Source: Candidatus Pantoea gossypiicola
GTDB taxonomy: Bacteria; Pseudomonadota; Gammaproteobacteria; Enterobacterales; Enterobacteriaceae
Reading direction: 5' to 3'
Length of the DNA: 64,000 nt
NCBI RefSeq assembly: GCF_008632075.1
Contig: NZ_VWVM01000002.1
Location: 379,462-443,461 of the forward strand
The notes under the pieces were generated by a model. The model saw nothing but the letters and a program-made list of their open reading frames with translations, had not been told where the DNA came from and made no database searches. Positions 26,651 through 37,114 of the stretch are shown here, piece after piece (the stretch's first letter is position 1; each line of letters opens with the position of its first letter). A program made the translations under genes and the position numbers.

Positions 26651-27109
26651 ATGGAACAGACCTTTCGTACCCTTGGCACCACAAAACATATCGCGCTGGT
26701 CGCCCATGACCACTGCAAAGCCGCCCTGCTTGAATGGGTTAAACAAAACCAGCCCGCACTTGATCCACACATCCTCTATGCGACCGGCACCACCGGAAAT
26801 CTGATCAATCGTCATACCGGTCTGAATGTGACAGCTATGCTGAGCGGCCCGATGGGCGGCGATCAACAGGTAGGCGCGCTGATATCGGAAGGGAAAATTG
26901 ATGCGCTGATTTTTTTCTGGGATCCGCTCAACGCCGTGCCGCACGATCCGGATGTGAAAGCCCTGCTGCGTCTGGCGACCGTCTGGAATATACCGGTCGC
27001 CACGAACCGCTCCACAGCGGATTTTATTATTCAGTCACCCCTGTTTGCGCAAAACGTTGAGATTATGATCCCCGACTATCAGCGCTATCTGGCCGATCGT
27101 CTGAAATAA
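26651..27109 (+). CDS. mgsA: Methylglyoxal synthase
   Basis: MgsA converts dihydroxyacetone phosphate to methylglyoxal and phosphate, bypassing lower glycolysis under phosphate limitation. The 152 residues equal the E. coli length and hold the key blocks: HDHCKA, GTTGN (phosphate), [12 protein letters not shown] with the catalytic Asp, and [14 protein letters not shown], with catalytic His and Asp near VPHDPDV. The stop is followed by the helD stop on the other strand, with one base between. Confidence 0.96.
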   Translation: MEQTFRTLGTTKHIALVAHDHCKAALLEWVKQNQPALDPHILYATGTTGNLINRHTGLNVTAMLSGPMGGDQQVGALISEGKIDALIFFWDPLNAVPHDPDVKALLRLATVWNIPVATNRSTADFIIQSPLFAQNVEIMIPDYQRYLADRLK

Positions 27110-27110
27110 C

Positions 27111-29165
27111 TCAGGCTTTACGCAGCACGGGAACGCCCAGTTCGCGGAAGTGATCGACAAACGGTGACGGCGCGGCCTTGTCAAACATCAGAAAGACCTT
27201 CTGGCGCGCGCGCGTCAGCGCCACATAGGCCAGACGGCGTTCTTCGGCATCCGGAAACGCTTCGGGCTGCGGTAACAGGCCCTGTTCGATAATCGACTCA
27301 CGTCCCTCCGCCGGGAAACCCTCTTTGCCCTGCTGCAATCCCAGCAGAATAACATAATCCGCCTGCTGACCTTTGCTGGCATGGATTGTCATAAATTCCA
27401 GACTAAGTTTCGGCCAGCGGGTTCTGGCTTTATCGAGCAGCTCCGGTCGCAGATAGTGATAGCGCGCCAGTAGCAGAATGCGTTCTTCAGGCTTCGCATA
27501 ACCGCTGAGTTTATTCAGCAGGGCTTCCAGCTGATCCTCCGCCAGCAGCGAAATCGACTTTTTATTGCCTTTGGTGACACTGTTCAGCGGTTTTGCCAGC
27601 TGCTGCGGATTCTGCTGGATAAACCGGTTCGCAATGTCACCGATGCGATCGTTAAAGCGATAGGTGGTGTCCAGCACGCACCGATCGCCCTCACCGAAGT
27701 AGTGATGAAATGCGGTGGTCAGCGTCATCTCTGCGCCGCTGAAGCGGTAGATAGCCTGCCAGTCATCGCCGACAGCAAACAGCGCGGTGCGCTTATTCTG
27801 CTGGCGTAGTGCGCTGAGCAATGCGGCACGCTGAGGCGAGATATCCTGGAATTCATCCACCAGAATGTGTTTCCACGGACTGATAAACCGTCCTTTTTCC
27901 AGAATCGCAATGGCCTGGTGAATGAGGCCCGAGAAATCGACCGCGCCCTCTTCTTTCAGCGCGCTTTTCCACGCTTTCAGCAGGGGTGCCATCAGTTTGA
28001 TGCGTTTACTAAAGCGCTCCCGGATCTCTTCCGGCACATCCGCGATCATGGCCGCCTGTGCGCCGCCATGCATGCGCATCAGGCCGAGCCAGCGCTCAAG
28101 TCGGGACGCCAGCCGGTTTGCCAGCCTGTCGTCCTCCCAGAACGGCCCTTCCGGTAACTCCCATTCCAGTTCGTCACGGAGCCACTGACGCCAGCCATTT
28201 GCCATCGCCTTTTTATCATGGCACTGCTGCCGCCACTCCCTGAGTAGCAGTGTGCGACGCGCATCGGCATCGCTCTCCAGCTTGCTGATAACCGGCTGCT
28301 TATTGCTGCCTTCACGAATAATATGCAGAGCCAGAGAATGGAAAGTCTTTGCCTGGATGTCACCCGCAGAGAGCCGGGACTGAATACGTGCGTTCATCTC
28401 TTCAGCAGCCTGGCGGCCAAATGCCAGCAGCAGGATTTGATCGGCGCTGGCCAGCCTGCGCTCCATCAACCAACCTGCACGGGCCACCAGCACCGAGGTT
28501 TTACCGCTGCCCGCACCGGCCAGTACCAGCAGAGAATCCTCGCCATTAACCACGGCCTCACACTGCGATTGATTGAGTGGCGTGCTCTCGACGCTGGCGA
28601 AGAACGACTGATAGCGGGTTAGCATGGCAGCAGTCCAGTCGCGGTTTCGCTGCCGCAGGGCCGACTCACCCTGATCCAGCCAGTGCTGGCAAAATGCCAG
28701 GTTATTACGGCAGTCAGGAAAATCGTTTAAGCGGAGGAGCGGCATCGGTAACGCGTCGAACTGTTTGAGAATTTTTGTTTTCAGCGCCTGCAGCTCGTGG
28801 CGATTCAGCCAGCGATCCTGCGCGCTAAACGTCTCAATTTCGTCGCGCAGTGACTGGAGCACCTCGCGGCACACCGCGCTCATCTCCAGACTCCAGTTCT
28901 GCCAGGCCTGCATCAGATAGTGGTGAAAGCGCTGCGTCTCCTGCCATTCCGTTCCGTGCAGCCGGACCACTTTTTCATCGGCCAGCAAAAATTCCAGCTC
29001 GCCCCATACCAGCCCGCGCTTGCAGGCAATATCCAGTAACTGGTTAAAGGGGATCAGATACTCATGCTTATCGCCACTGACTTCGACACCCGCTGTCAGC
29101 AGACGAACACGGTTATAAGGATGCTGGGCAAGCCGTTTGCCCATTGAGGTTGCTTTCAGTTCCAC
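27111..29165 (-). CDS. helD: DNA helicase IV
   Basis: HelD is a 3'-5' superfamily-1 helicase with a role in RecF-pathway recombination. The 684 residues equal the E. coli length. Visible motifs: Walker A VLAGAGSGKTSV (about residue 214), motif Ia, VDEFQDIS (motif II), GDDWQAIYRFSG (III), TYRFN (IV), MTIHASKGQQADYV (V) and LAYVALTRARQ (VI). The start codon is GTG with a weak ribosome-binding site. It is divergent from yccF. Confidence 0.95.
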   Translation of the reverse strand: MELKATSMGKRLAQHPYNRVRLLTAGVEVSGDKHEYLIPFNQLLDIACKRGLVWGELEFLLADEKVVRLHGTEWQETQRFHHYLMQAWQNWSLEMSAVCREVLQSLRDEIETFSAQDRWLNRHELQALKTKILKQFDALPMPLLRLNDFPDCRNNLAFCQHWLDQGESALRQRNRDWTAAMLTRYQSFFASVESTPLNQSQCEAVVNGEDSLLVLAGAGSGKTSVLVARAGWLMERRLASADQILLLAFGRQAAEEMNARIQSRLSAGDIQAKTFHSLALHIIREGSNKQPVISKLESDADARRTLLLREWRQQCHDKKAMANGWRQWLRDELEWELPEGPFWEDDRLANRLASRLERWLGLMRMHGGAQAAMIADVPEEIRERFSKRIKLMAPLLKAWKSALKEEGAVDFSGLIHQAIAILEKGRFISPWKHILVDEFQDISPQRAALLSALRQQNKRTALFAVGDDWQAIYRFSGAEMTLTTAFHHYFGEGDRCVLDTTYRFNDRIGDIANRFIQQNPQQLAKPLNSVTKGNKKSISLLAEDQLEALLNKLSGYAKPEERILLLARYHYLRPELLDKARTRWPKLSLEFMTIHASKGQQADYVILLGLQQGKEGFPAEGRESIIEQGLLPQPEAFPDAEERRLAYVALTRARQKVFLMFDKAAPSPFVDHFRELGVPVLRKA

Positions 29166-29288
29166 GCCGACACCAACGTCAGATAACAGGATTAGGGGGA
29201 GTTTACCTGTCAGACCCTTGGCGCTCCAGCCTTAAAACAGGCTAAACTTGGCGTCACATCTTGCGGAATGCAAAAGGAAAAGAAGATC

Positions 29289-29729
29289 ATGCGCACCGTT
29301 TTAAATATTCTTAATTTTGTCCTGGGCGGCTTTTTCACCACCCTGAGCTGGCTGTTTGCCACCTTAATCAGCATCGTGCTGGTTTTTACCCTTCCGCTGA
29401 CCCGCTCCTGCTGGGAAATTACCAAACTCTCGCTGCTGCCATTTGGCAACGAGGCGGTACATGTTGATGTGCTGCGCCCTGAAAGTAAGAGCCATATTAT
29501 GAACACCGGCGGGACCTTCCTGAATATCTTCTGGCTGATTTTCTTCGGCTGGTGGCTCTGCCTTTCGCATATCTCCGTCGGCATTGTGCAGTGCATCAGT
29601 ATCATCGGTATTCCGGTGGGGATTGCGAACTTTAAGATCGCCGCTATTGCGCTCTGGCCGGTTGGACGCCGGGTGGTGTCAGTGGAAGAAGCGCGTGCTG
29701 CGCGCGAAGCCAATGCCCGCCGCTATTAA
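29289..29729 (+). CDS. yccF: YccF, inner-membrane protein
   Basis: The 146-residue protein has four hydrophobic spans in two DUF307 repeats: FVLGGFFTTLSWLFATL then LTRSCWEITKLS, and a later FWLIFFGWW with IIGIPVGIANFKIAAIALWP. The function is unknown. ATG 29289 gives the E. coli N-terminus (MRTVLNILNF). yccS follows immediately, one base away, and is likely translationally coupled. Confidence 0.93.
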   Translation: MRTVLNILNFVLGGFFTTLSWLFATLISIVLVFTLPLTRSCWEITKLSLLPFGNEAVHVDVLRPESKSHIMNTGGTFLNIFWLIFFGWWLCLSHISVGIVQCISIIGIPVGIANFKIAAIALWPVGRRVVSVEEARAAREANARRY

Positions 29730-29730
29730 T

Positions 29731-31872
29731 ATGATGTCCGATGCAGTGCCTGGCTGGCGAAAATATCTGTTTAACAGTACGTGGCGCTATCTGTTGCGGA
29801 TCCTGTTTGCGCTGAGTGGTTGCGCTGCCATTCCCTGGTGGCTGCATCAGATTGAGTGGACGATTCCCTTAACGCTGGGGGTGGTCGCGGCTGCGCTGGC
29901 CGATCTTGATGATCGCCTGGCCGGTCGCCTGAAGAACCTGCTGATTACCCTGCTCTGCTTCTGCATCGCCTCGGTTTCCGTAGAGCTGCTGTTTCCCTGG
30001 CCCTTCGCCTTTATGGTCGGACTGGCGATTTCGACCTGGGGCTTTATTCTGCTGGGTGCCCTGGGACAGCGCTACGCCACTATCGCTTTTGGTGCGCTGC
30101 TGATTGCGGTCTATACCATGCTCGGCATCGGGCTGTTCAGCCAGTGGTACATGCAGCCGATTCTGCTGCTGGTCGGCGCGCTCTGGTATAACCTGCTGAC
30201 CCTGCTGGGTCATCTGATGTTCCCGGTCAGGCCGGTCCAGGAACAGCTGGCGGGAAGCTTTTCACAACTGGCGCGCTACCTTGATGCCAAGGCGAATCTG
30301 TTCGATCCCGATGCAGGCGAGCAGGATGATGCGGCGTTTATCGATGCAGCGATGGTGAACAGCCAGTTAGTGGCGCAGCTCAATCTGACCAAAACCACGC
30401 TGCAGAGCCGTCTGCGCGGCGATCGCGGATCGCGCGGCACCCGTCGCAGTCTGCACTACTACTTTGTGGCGCAGGATATTCATGAACGCGCCAGCTCTTC
30501 TCATCTGCAATATCACCTGCTGCGCGGCGACTGGCGCTATAACGAAATTCTGTTTCGCTTTCAGCGGCTGCTGAATATGCAGGCGCAAGCCTGTCGCCAG
30601 CTGGCACACTGCATCCTGATGCGTGAAAGATGGGTGCATGACAGCCGCTTTGAGCGCACGTTTGAACGCTTGCAGAAAGCGATTGAACGGCTTGAGCAGC
30701 ACGAGCCAGAGGCTCCGCATACCCGCGCGCTGTTCTGGCTGCTGCGTAACCTGCGTGCCATTGACGCACAGCTTGCCTCCATTGAATCAGAGCAGACGCT
30801 GGCCGGTGAAGATCCGCAGCACAGTGACAATCTGTTGTCACGTGAAGGGTTGAGTGGCTGGAGTGATATCCGGCTACGCTTCAGCCGTCATCTCTCTCCC
30901 GCGTCGGCGCTGTTCCGGCATGCGGTTCGGATGTCAGTGGTACTCTGTATTGGATACGGCTTCATTCAGATAACCGGACTGGAGCGGGGATACTGGATTT
31001 TGCTGACCAGTCTGTTTGTCTGCCAGCCAAACTATAACGCCACGCAGCGACGTCTAGCCTTGCGCATCGGCGGAACGCTGGCGGGAATTGCGATTGGTTT
31101 ACCCGTTTTATGGCTGGTACCCTCCATTGAAGGGCAGTTAATCCTGATTGTGATTACTGGCGTGCTGTTCTTCGCTTTCAGGCAGGTGCAGTATGCGCAG
31201 GCTACGCTGTTTATCACTCTGCTGGTGCTGCTTTGCTTCAACCTGTTAGGTGAAGGGTTTGACGTCGCCCTGCCCCGTGTCGTGGATACCTTACTCGGAT
31301 GTGGTCTGGCCTGGCTGGCTGTCGCCTTTATCTGGCCTGACTGGCGCTTTCGTCAACTGCCCGCGGTGGCAGAGCGAACCCTGAAAGCGAACTGTCGCTA
31401 TCTGGATGCGATCATGGAGCAATATCACCAGGGTAAAGATAACCGGCTTGCCTATCGTATCGCCCGCCGTGATGCGCATAATGCGGATGCTGAACTGGCG
31501 TCTGTCGTCTCAAATATGAGCAGTGAAAGTCGTACCAGCCAGAAGCTGCGTGATTCAGCTTTTCAGTTGCTCTGCTCCAATCACTCATTTCTGAGCTACA
31601 TTTCCGCGCTGGGCGCTCACCGCGATAAAATTACTGCGCCAGACCTGCTCGCCTTACTGGATGATACGGTCTGCTATGTCGAGGATGTACTTCAGACAGA
31701 CGTGGTCAGCGATGAACATGTTGAAGCGATGCGCCAGCAACTGGCACAGCGAATCAGCCAGCTGGCTGCAGATGCAGATACGCGTGCGCCGCTGGTGCTC
31801 CAGCAACTCGGTCTGCTGGTGGCATTAATGCCCGATGTGGCTCGCCTGCGCCGCACGCTCATTACTGACTAG
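29731..31872 (+). CDS. yccS: YccS, FUSC-family inner-membrane protein
   Basis: YccS belongs to the YccS/YhfK (FUSC) family of putative inner-membrane exporter components. The 713-residue form has two hydrophobic clusters, at about 15-170 and 400-535, separated by large cytosolic domains, and very E. coli-like stretches (RRSLHYYFVAQDIHERASS, YNATQRRLALRIGGTLAGI). The start is uncertain: ATG 29731 or 29734 has no strong ribosome-binding site, which fits coupling to yccF, and an ATG at 29713 is also in frame. The 3' end overlaps sxy by 4 bp. Confidence 0.9.
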   Translation: MMSDAVPGWRKYLFNSTWRYLLRILFALSGCAAIPWWLHQIEWTIPLTLGVVAAALADLDDRLAGRLKNLLITLLCFCIASVSVELLFPWPFAFMVGLAISTWGFILLGALGQRYATIAFGALLIAVYTMLGIGLFSQWYMQPILLLVGALWYNLLTLLGHLMFPVRPVQEQLAGSFSQLARYLDAKANLFDPDAGEQDDAAFIDAAMVNSQLVAQLNLTKTTLQSRLRGDRGSRGTRRSLHYYFVAQDIHERASSSHLQYHLLRGDWRYNEILFRFQRLLNMQAQACRQLAHCILMRERWVHDSRFERTFERLQKAIERLEQHEPEAPHTRALFWLLRNLRAIDAQLASIESEQTLAGEDPQHSDNLLSREGLSGWSDIRLRFSRHLSPASALFRHAVRMSVVLCIGYGFIQITGLERGYWILLTSLFVCQPNYNATQRRLALRIGGTLAGIAIGLPVLWLVPSIEGQLILIVITGVLFFAFRQVQYAQATLFITLLVLLCFNLLGEGFDVALPRVVDTLLGCGLAWLAVAFIWPDWRFRQLPAVAERTLKANCRYLDAIMEQYHQGKDNRLAYRIARRDAHNADAELASVVSNMSSESRTSQKLRDSAFQLLCSNHSFLSYISALGAHRDKITAPDLLALLDDTVCYVEDVLQTDVVSDEHVEAMRQQLAQRISQLAADADTRAPLVLQQLGLLVALMPDVARLRRTLITD

Positions 31873-32498
31873 CTTTCACTGCTTCTGAGGTTCGGGTTGG
31901 ATAAAAGCGTGCGCTGGAACCATGCATTCAGCTCTGCCCGGGTTGCCTGTGGCAGCGCAGCCGCATGGTGGCCCGTAATAGCCCCCTGCAGCGCCAGTAA
32001 TGTCTGAAACCCCACGTGCTGGTTGATCGCTTTTAGCTTCAGCCAGCACTGCTTGGCCCCTATCTGATAGAGATGATTGACGCTCATTACGCCCGCCTCA
32101 AAGAGCATCATCTCCATGCGTACACTGAGATTAGGCAAATCTTTCAGCCGCGGTGACGCTTGCCTGTCCTGCAACTCCAGCTGGGCGGTCTCTAAAGAGG
32201 CAGCAGAGAGCGCCAGCAGATGGGCAGAATCGCGCCATAACGCCTCATCAACCCGAAAATAATTGAGGCAGACCAGTTTTCCCCTCTTGCGAAAAATCAA
32301 GGGTTGCAGCGGGCGATCGGTAATGTATTCGCGCAACGGTTCACTGGCCCGCAGATAGAGTTCATCTTTATTAATTAAGGCAAAAACCACACTTTCGACA
32401 GCCAGAGCATACCCCCCAAACTGGGTGCGGGACTCTATGGGTCCCAATGGGGCCAGACGCGCTCTGGAGCGCTCTACGACCGGATTCACCTTTTTCAT
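31869..32498 (-). CDS. sxy: Sxy/TfoX, competence regulator
   Basis: Sxy co-activates with CRP at CRP-S promoters and drives DNA-uptake genes in Haemophilus and E. coli. The 209-residue protein has the TfoX N domain (LAPLGPIESRTQFGGYALAV) and the TfoX C domain (LKDLPNLSVRMEMMLFEAGV, SVNHLYQIGAKQCWLKLKA). Length equals E. coli Sxy. Overlap with yccS and divergence from sulA match the E. coli order. Confidence 0.93.
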   Translation of the reverse strand: MKKVNPVVERSRARLAPLGPIESRTQFGGYALAVESVVFALINKDELYLRASEPLREYITDRPLQPLIFRKRGKLVCLNYFRVDEALWRDSAHLLALSAASLETAQLELQDRQASPRLKDLPNLSVRMEMMLFEAGVMSVNHLYQIGAKQCWLKLKAINQHVGFQTLLALQGAITGHHAAALPQATRAELNAWFQRTLLSNPNLRSSES

Positions 32499-32669
32499 TG
32501 CACCACCTCCATGTCAGAAATATTTCTTAAATTGCCTTGGGTATCAGGCAATTAGAAGATAGAAAAAAGTGTCAGCCGGTTCAATGAATAAATAACGCTT
32601 CAACTAATCTTGTCGCGTTTTTGCGAGGCGTTTTCAGAAATTTGGGTTGATCTTTATCCAGGATGACAG

Positions 32670-32689
32670 TACTGTATATTCATACAGTC
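32670..32689 (+). promoter_or_regulatory. LexA (SOS) box of sulA
   Basis: TACTGT-N8-ACAGTC carries the LexA core CTGT-N8-ACAG with an AT-rich centre. It is 20 bp before the sulA start, in the promoter region. Confidence 0.92.
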
Positions 32690-32708
32690 AACTGCTGGTG
32701 ATTAACTT

Positions 32709-33200
32709 ATGCGAACACAACATCCTGATAATACACGCTATGCTCATCATTACGCGTCCTCTTCCGTTCCGGCCTCTCAGGGCGGTGGAATTACCGAGTT
32801 ACGCTGCAGCGAGCAGCCCGGTATGATGCAGATGCTGCTGTTGCCATTATTACAGCAGCTGAGTCAGCAATCACGCTGGCAGTTGTGGTTAACACCGGCA
32901 CATAAACTGAATCGCACCTGGATGCAGGAGTCGGGATTACCGCTGGATAAAAGTATGCATATCGCCGATTCTGAACGTCTTAATGCGGTGGAAGCGATGG
33001 TCAAGGCATTACGTACCGGAAATTACAGTGTCGTTCTGGCATGGATTCCTTATGACCTTGACGAAGATGAGCGCCGTCAACTTGAAAATGCGGCGGCAGA
33101 AGGTGAAGCGCTGGGTTTGATTTTGCGGGCAAGCGGGACATCGGAAGCGCCTCTCAGACCGCAAAGTGCCATAAAAATTCAGTCGGATTTGTTTCATTAA
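32709..33200 (+). CDS. sulA: SulA, SOS cell-division inhibitor
   Basis: SulA binds FtsZ and blocks division during SOS; it is degraded by Lon. The 163-residue protein has the family core GGGITELRCSEQPGMMQML, LLPLLQQLSQQSRWQLW, MQESGLPLDKS, and the conserved LERLNAV-type segment (SERLNAVEAMVKALRTGNYS). The C-terminal QSDLFH is like the Lon-recognition end of E. coli SulA (ending in Tyr/His). It is controlled by the LexA box upstream. Confidence 0.94.
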   Translation: MRTQHPDNTRYAHHYASSSVPASQGGGITELRCSEQPGMMQMLLLPLLQQLSQQSRWQLWLTPAHKLNRTWMQESGLPLDKSMHIADSERLNAVEAMVKALRTGNYSVVLAWIPYDLDEDERRQLENAAAEGEALGLILRASGTSEAPLRPQSAIKIQSDLFH

Positions 33201-33550
33201 GTAAAAATCAGAAGTTTCCCAAGCTATTTTTCTTATCTGTCGTCGCTAAACCACTGATTCTGTTAGTTCGAGCTGTGACAATGGTTTAGCAGGTTTTTAA
33301 GGCTTTTTGCCGCGACAATACTACCAGGCTAATTGTTAGAAATTGTGTATAAATCGCTGTTTTTTTACAGAAGCGCCTCACATCATACTTGTAAGTTTCC
33401 AATCTCGTTGTAGACTTTATCTCGCCAGGGTGCTCAATAACCTCCGTTTTTTGCGGTAGAGTCATAAGCGAGCGTTTTGACCCGGCGAAGGATTTAAACC
33501 AAGAGCAACCTTTTTGCTCATTGCCTATTTGGATGATAACGAGGCGCAAA
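33201..33550. promoter_or_regulatory. ompA promoter and long stabilising leader
   Basis: The region contains CTTGTAAGTTT and a -10-like TAGACT (33411-33416), positioned as in the E. coli ompA promoter, giving a start near 33424. The resulting leader is about 127 bases. It has 3'-proximal text almost identical to the E. coli leader (TTTGGATGATAACGAGGCGC), the region bound by Hfq and MicA sRNA. The leader hairpins give the mRNA its long half-life in E. coli. No ORF is present. Confidence 0.75.
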
Positions 33551-34621
33551 ATGAAAAAGACAGCTATCGCAATTGCAGTGGCACTGGCTGGCTTCGCTAC
33601 CGTAGCGCAGGCCGCTCCGAAAGATGACACCTGGTACACCGGTGCTAAACTGGGCTGGTCTCAGTATCACGACACTGGTTACTACGGTAACGGTTACGAG
33701 AACAACAACGGTCCAACTCATGAAAGCCAGCTGGGCGCAGGTGCGTTCGTTGGTTATCAGGCAAACCCATACCTGGGCTTCGAGCTGGGCTATGACTGGC
33801 TGGGCCGCATGCCTAACAAAGGCACTGTGACTAACGGCGCATTCAAAGCACAAGGCGTTCAGCTGGCTGCTAAACTGAGCTACCCAATCTATGACGATCT
33901 GGACGTGTACACTCGTCTGGGCGGCATGGTATGGCGTGCAGATGCAACGCAGACTAACCCAACTACTGGCCGCATCAGCGACCACGACACCGGCGTATCT
34001 CCGCTGGCTGCAGTTGGTGTTGAATATGCACTGACCAAAAACTGGGCTACCCGTCTGGATTACCAGTGGGTTAACAACATCGGTGATGCACAGACCGTTG
34101 GTACCCGTCCAGACAATGGCATGCTGAGCGTAGGCGTTTCATACCGCTTCGGTCAGGATGACGTCGCTGCTCCGGCTCCAGCTCCGGCTCCAGCACCAGC
34201 TCCAGTTGTTGAAACCAAGCGTTTCACTCTGAAGTCTGACGTTCTGTTCACCTTCAACAAATCTACCCTGAAGCCAGAAGGCCAGCAGGCTCTGGATCAG
34301 CTGTACAGCCAGCTGAGCTCAATGGATCCTAAAGATGGCTCCGTTGTCGTACTGGGCTTCACCGATCGCATCGGTTCAGAGCAGTATAACCAGAAACTGT
34401 CTGAGAAACGTGCTCAGTCAGTCGTAGACTACCTGGTATCTAAAGGTATCCCTTCTAACAAGATCTCTGCACGTGGCATGGGTAAATCTAACCCAGTTAC
34501 CGGCAACACCTGTGACAGCGTGAAAGGCCGTAACGCCCTGATCGACTGCCTGTCTCCGGACCGTCGTGTAGAAATCGATGTTAAAGGCATCAAAGACGTT
34601 GTAACTCAGCCACAGGCTTAA
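33551..34621 (+). CDS. ompA: Outer membrane protein A
   Basis: OmpA is an abundant outer-membrane beta-barrel anchored to peptidoglycan. The 356-residue precursor begins with a signal peptide ([20 protein letters not shown], cleaved after AQA). The N-terminal eight-strand barrel ends near GVSYRFGQ. An Ala/Pro hinge ([12 protein letters not shown]) joins it to the periplasmic OmpA-C domain with [18 protein letters not shown], the diaminopimelate-binding Asp/Arg region ([20 protein letters not shown]) and a disulfide pair in [15 protein letters not shown]. Codon use is strongly biased, as expected for a highly expressed gene. Confidence 0.98.
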   Translation: MKKTAIAIAVALAGFATVAQAAPKDDTWYTGAKLGWSQYHDTGYYGNGYENNNGPTHESQLGAGAFVGYQANPYLGFELGYDWLGRMPNKGTVTNGAFKAQGVQLAAKLSYPIYDDLDVYTRLGGMVWRADATQTNPTTGRISDHDTGVSPLAAVGVEYALTKNWATRLDYQWVNNIGDAQTVGTRPDNGMLSVGVSYRFGQDDVAAPAPAPAPAPAPVVETKRFTLKSDVLFTFNKSTLKPEGQQALDQLYSQLSSMDPKDGSVVVLGFTDRIGSEQYNQKLSEKRAQSVVDYLVSKGIPSNKISARGMGKSNPVTGNTCDSVKGRNALIDCLSPDRRVEIDVKGIKDVVTQPQA

Positions 34622-34634
34622 GTTCTCACGTCAT

Positions 34635-34662
34635 AAAAACCCCGCTAAGGCGGGGTTTTTTT
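34635..34662 (+). terminator. ompA terminator
   Basis: CCCCGC and GCGGGG form the stem, extended by A/T pairs and followed by seven T residues. Confidence 0.92.
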
Positions 34663-34712
34663 ATGCCGGTAATCTAACGGTGACCGCACACATTCTGAAA
34701 TCTCCTGCCTGC

Positions 34713-35180
34713 TTACTCGCTTTCTGAACCCGATTTACCCAGAATCGCCTGCAAATCCTGCTTCAGACTCGACATCTGAGTAGCATATTTCTCTTTGCGC
34801 TCCGCATCTTCTATCAGCTGAACAATCGTTTCTGAAAGCGTGCAGCCGCGCCGCTGAGCCAGGCCTGCCAGCCGCTGCCAGACCAGATACTCCAGGTCTA
34901 TCGATTTTTTTCGGGTATGCTGATGTTCGGCGTTGAAATGGCGTTTCCGCCGTGCGCGGATGGTCTGTTTCAGTCGGTTATCAAGTTCGGCATGGATATG
35001 TTCTGCAATCCACTCGTTCACTGTCACCGGATTATTTTCCATCGCCAGCAGTTTATCCACTGCCGCCTGTGCCGCGCTTAATTCAAGGTGACGCGTGATC
35101 AGTTCACCTTCCCGATGTTTTTTCACCAGGTATTTCCACTTCCATCCACATTCAAGATTTTCGAGTTGCTGGTATTTCAT
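34713..35180 (-). CDS. matP: MatP, Ter macrodomain organiser
   Basis: MatP binds matS sites to condense the terminus macrodomain and links it to ZapB and the divisome. The 155-residue protein begins [22 protein letters not shown] and ends with a ribbon-helix-helix and coiled coil ([36 protein letters not shown]). ATG 35180 is preferred over the ORF start 24 codons upstream because it matches the E. coli N-terminus. Confidence 0.94.
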   Translation of the reverse strand: MKYQQLENLECGWKWKYLVKKHREGELITRHLELSAAQAAVDKLLAMENNPVTVNEWIAEHIHAELDNRLKQTIRARRKRHFNAEHQHTRKKSIDLEYLVWQRLAGLAQRRGCTLSETIVQLIEDAERKEKYATQMSSLKQDLQAILGKSGSESE

Positions 35181-35350
35181 CGGAATCTCATCGTGATCAC
35201 GTAACGGGCTAAGAATAACAGCTTTTTTCCCGGATGCAGCAACGAAAAACATGCTGCCATCATCACATCTTCAACAGGAAGTCTGCAGTGCTTAACAAGG
35301 GTGAATCCTGTATAATCTCGCTTTTATTAAAACAGACAAATGCGATTATT

Positions 35351-37102
35351 TTGACCAGCACTCAACTTACGTGGCAGACCTTACAGCCGGATAGCGCGCA
35401 ATACCAATCCGTTTTCTCCCGAATTGCAGATGAAGAAACTGATGCTCTGGCAACGGTACAGCCCCGGTTGCTGAATGCGCTGGCGCATTTACATCACCAG
35501 TCGCAGGGATTCCCATTACTGCTGGTTCGAAGCCAGGAAAATCGCGATTATCTGACATTCATCGTTCAGGCTGCGCAGCGGGTCATGGCTGACACTACCA
35601 CTCTGTCCGGCGGTGATTACCATATCATAGCTGACAACGTCACGCTTCAGCCCCCATCAGATCCGCAACGCCCATTCACCAGTCAGGGTGGTATTCACTT
35701 TGCTGAGTGGATTGAGATGGAGCAGTTGTTTGGCTGCGTGCGGCAGTATAAAGATCGCATCCAGCTTGAGCCAGGGCTGATCCACCGTGCCAACGGCGGC
35801 ACGCTGGTACTGTCACTGCGTAGCCTGCTGACGCAGCCAATTCTATGGCTGCGCCTGAAAAAGTGTATTGAACAAGGCTATGTGGAGTGGACTTCTCAGG
35901 ATGAACGCCGCCCGCTACCTGTCTCGATTCCTTCATTACCACTCAGTCTTAACCTGGTCCTGTGTGGCGACAGGGAAGCGCTTGCGGATTTTCAGGAGCT
36001 CGACCCTGAAGCGCATGAAATGGCCATCTATACTGAATTTGAAGAGAACATTCAGGTTCTTGATGAAGATGACATGCTGGCCTGGTGTCGCTGGAGTGCT
36101 GAACTGGCGCAACAGGCGGGCCTGCCCGTGCCGGAAGTGGACTTCTGGCCAGAGCTGATCAAAGAAGGTGTCCGTTACAGCGGCGATCAGGATACGCTGC
36201 CACTCTGCCCGCGCTGGCTTCAACGTCAGATGCGCGAGTCGGCCCTGATGGGCGACGTACTCAATGCCGAAGCATTACGTGATGCGCTTGAAGCGCGCTT
36301 GTGGCGCGAGAATTATCTCAATGAACGAATGCGTGATGAGATCCTGCTGCGACAGATTCTGATTGAAACCGAAGGCGAAGTCGTCGGTCAGATTAACGGC
36401 CTGTCGGTGGTGGAATATCCTGGTCATCCCCGAGCCTGGGGTGATCCCTCTCGTATTACCTGCGTGGTACATCCCGGCGATGGCGAGTTCATGGATATTG
36501 AGCGCAAAGCGGAGCTGGGCGGTAACATTCATGCTAAAGGCATGATGATTATGCAGGCATTTTTGATTGCCGAGCTGGAGCTCGATCAGCAACTGCCCTT
36601 CTCAGCCTCAATGGTCTTTGAGCAATCCTATTCCGAGGTGGACGGTGACAGCGCTTCGCTGGCTGAACTTTGTGCCTTGATCAGCGCACTGGCGAATCAG
36701 CCGATCAATCAGCAAATCGCCGTGACTGGCTCAGTCGATCAATTTGGCAACGTACAACCGGTAGGCGGACTGAATGAGAAGATCGAAGGCTTCTTTGATA
36801 TCTGTCATCAGCGGGAACTGACGGGTCAGCAGGGTGTGATCATTCCTGCCTGCAACGTGCGTCATCTCAGTCTTAACCAGGCCGTTGTGACAGCAGTTGA
36901 ACAGGGTCGCTTCCATATCTGGGCGATCGACCGTGCTGATGAAGCGCTGCCGCTTCTGACCGGTAAAATCTGGAGTACTGAAGATGGCCAGGGCGACTGC
37001 CTGCTGAATACCATCCAGGAACGCATTAGCCTGTTTAACCAGCCGGACGTGCCGCAACGTCCCTGGGCGCTCCGCTGGCTTAACTGGTTCAACCACCGTT
37101 AA
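35351..37102 (+). CDS. lonH: LonH/YcbZ, Lon-family protease without AAA+ core
   Basis: This is a Lon-family protein with a C-terminal serine-lysine protease domain: catalytic Ser in EVDGDSASLAEL and Lys in PVGGLNEKIEGFF. The N-terminal half lacks the Walker motifs of classical Lon. The 583-residue form starts at TTG 35351, whose translation (TSTQLTWQTL) aligns with the E. coli N-terminus; no in-frame ATG or GTG lies close. A TATAAT at 35311-35316 is in a suitable place for a promoter. Its substrates are not known from sequence. It is the gene between matP and fabA in E. coli too. Confidence 0.88.
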   Translation: MTSTQLTWQTLQPDSAQYQSVFSRIADEETDALATVQPRLLNALAHLHHQSQGFPLLLVRSQENRDYLTFIVQAAQRVMADTTTLSGGDYHIIADNVTLQPPSDPQRPFTSQGGIHFAEWIEMEQLFGCVRQYKDRIQLEPGLIHRANGGTLVLSLRSLLTQPILWLRLKKCIEQGYVEWTSQDERRPLPVSIPSLPLSLNLVLCGDREALADFQELDPEAHEMAIYTEFEENIQVLDEDDMLAWCRWSAELAQQAGLPVPEVDFWPELIKEGVRYSGDQDTLPLCPRWLQRQMRESALMGDVLNAEALRDALEARLWRENYLNERMRDEILLRQILIETEGEVVGQINGLSVVEYPGHPRAWGDPSRITCVVHPGDGEFMDIERKAELGGNIHAKGMMIMQAFLIAELELDQQLPFSASMVFEQSYSEVDGDSASLAELCALISALANQPINQQIAVTGSVDQFGNVQPVGGLNEKIEGFFDICHQRELTGQQGVIIPACNVRHLSLNQAVVTAVEQGRFHIWAIDRADEALPLLTGKIWSTEDGQGDCLLNTIQERISLFNQPDVPQRPWALRWLNWFNHR

Positions 37103-37114
37103 TCCGATTTGCTC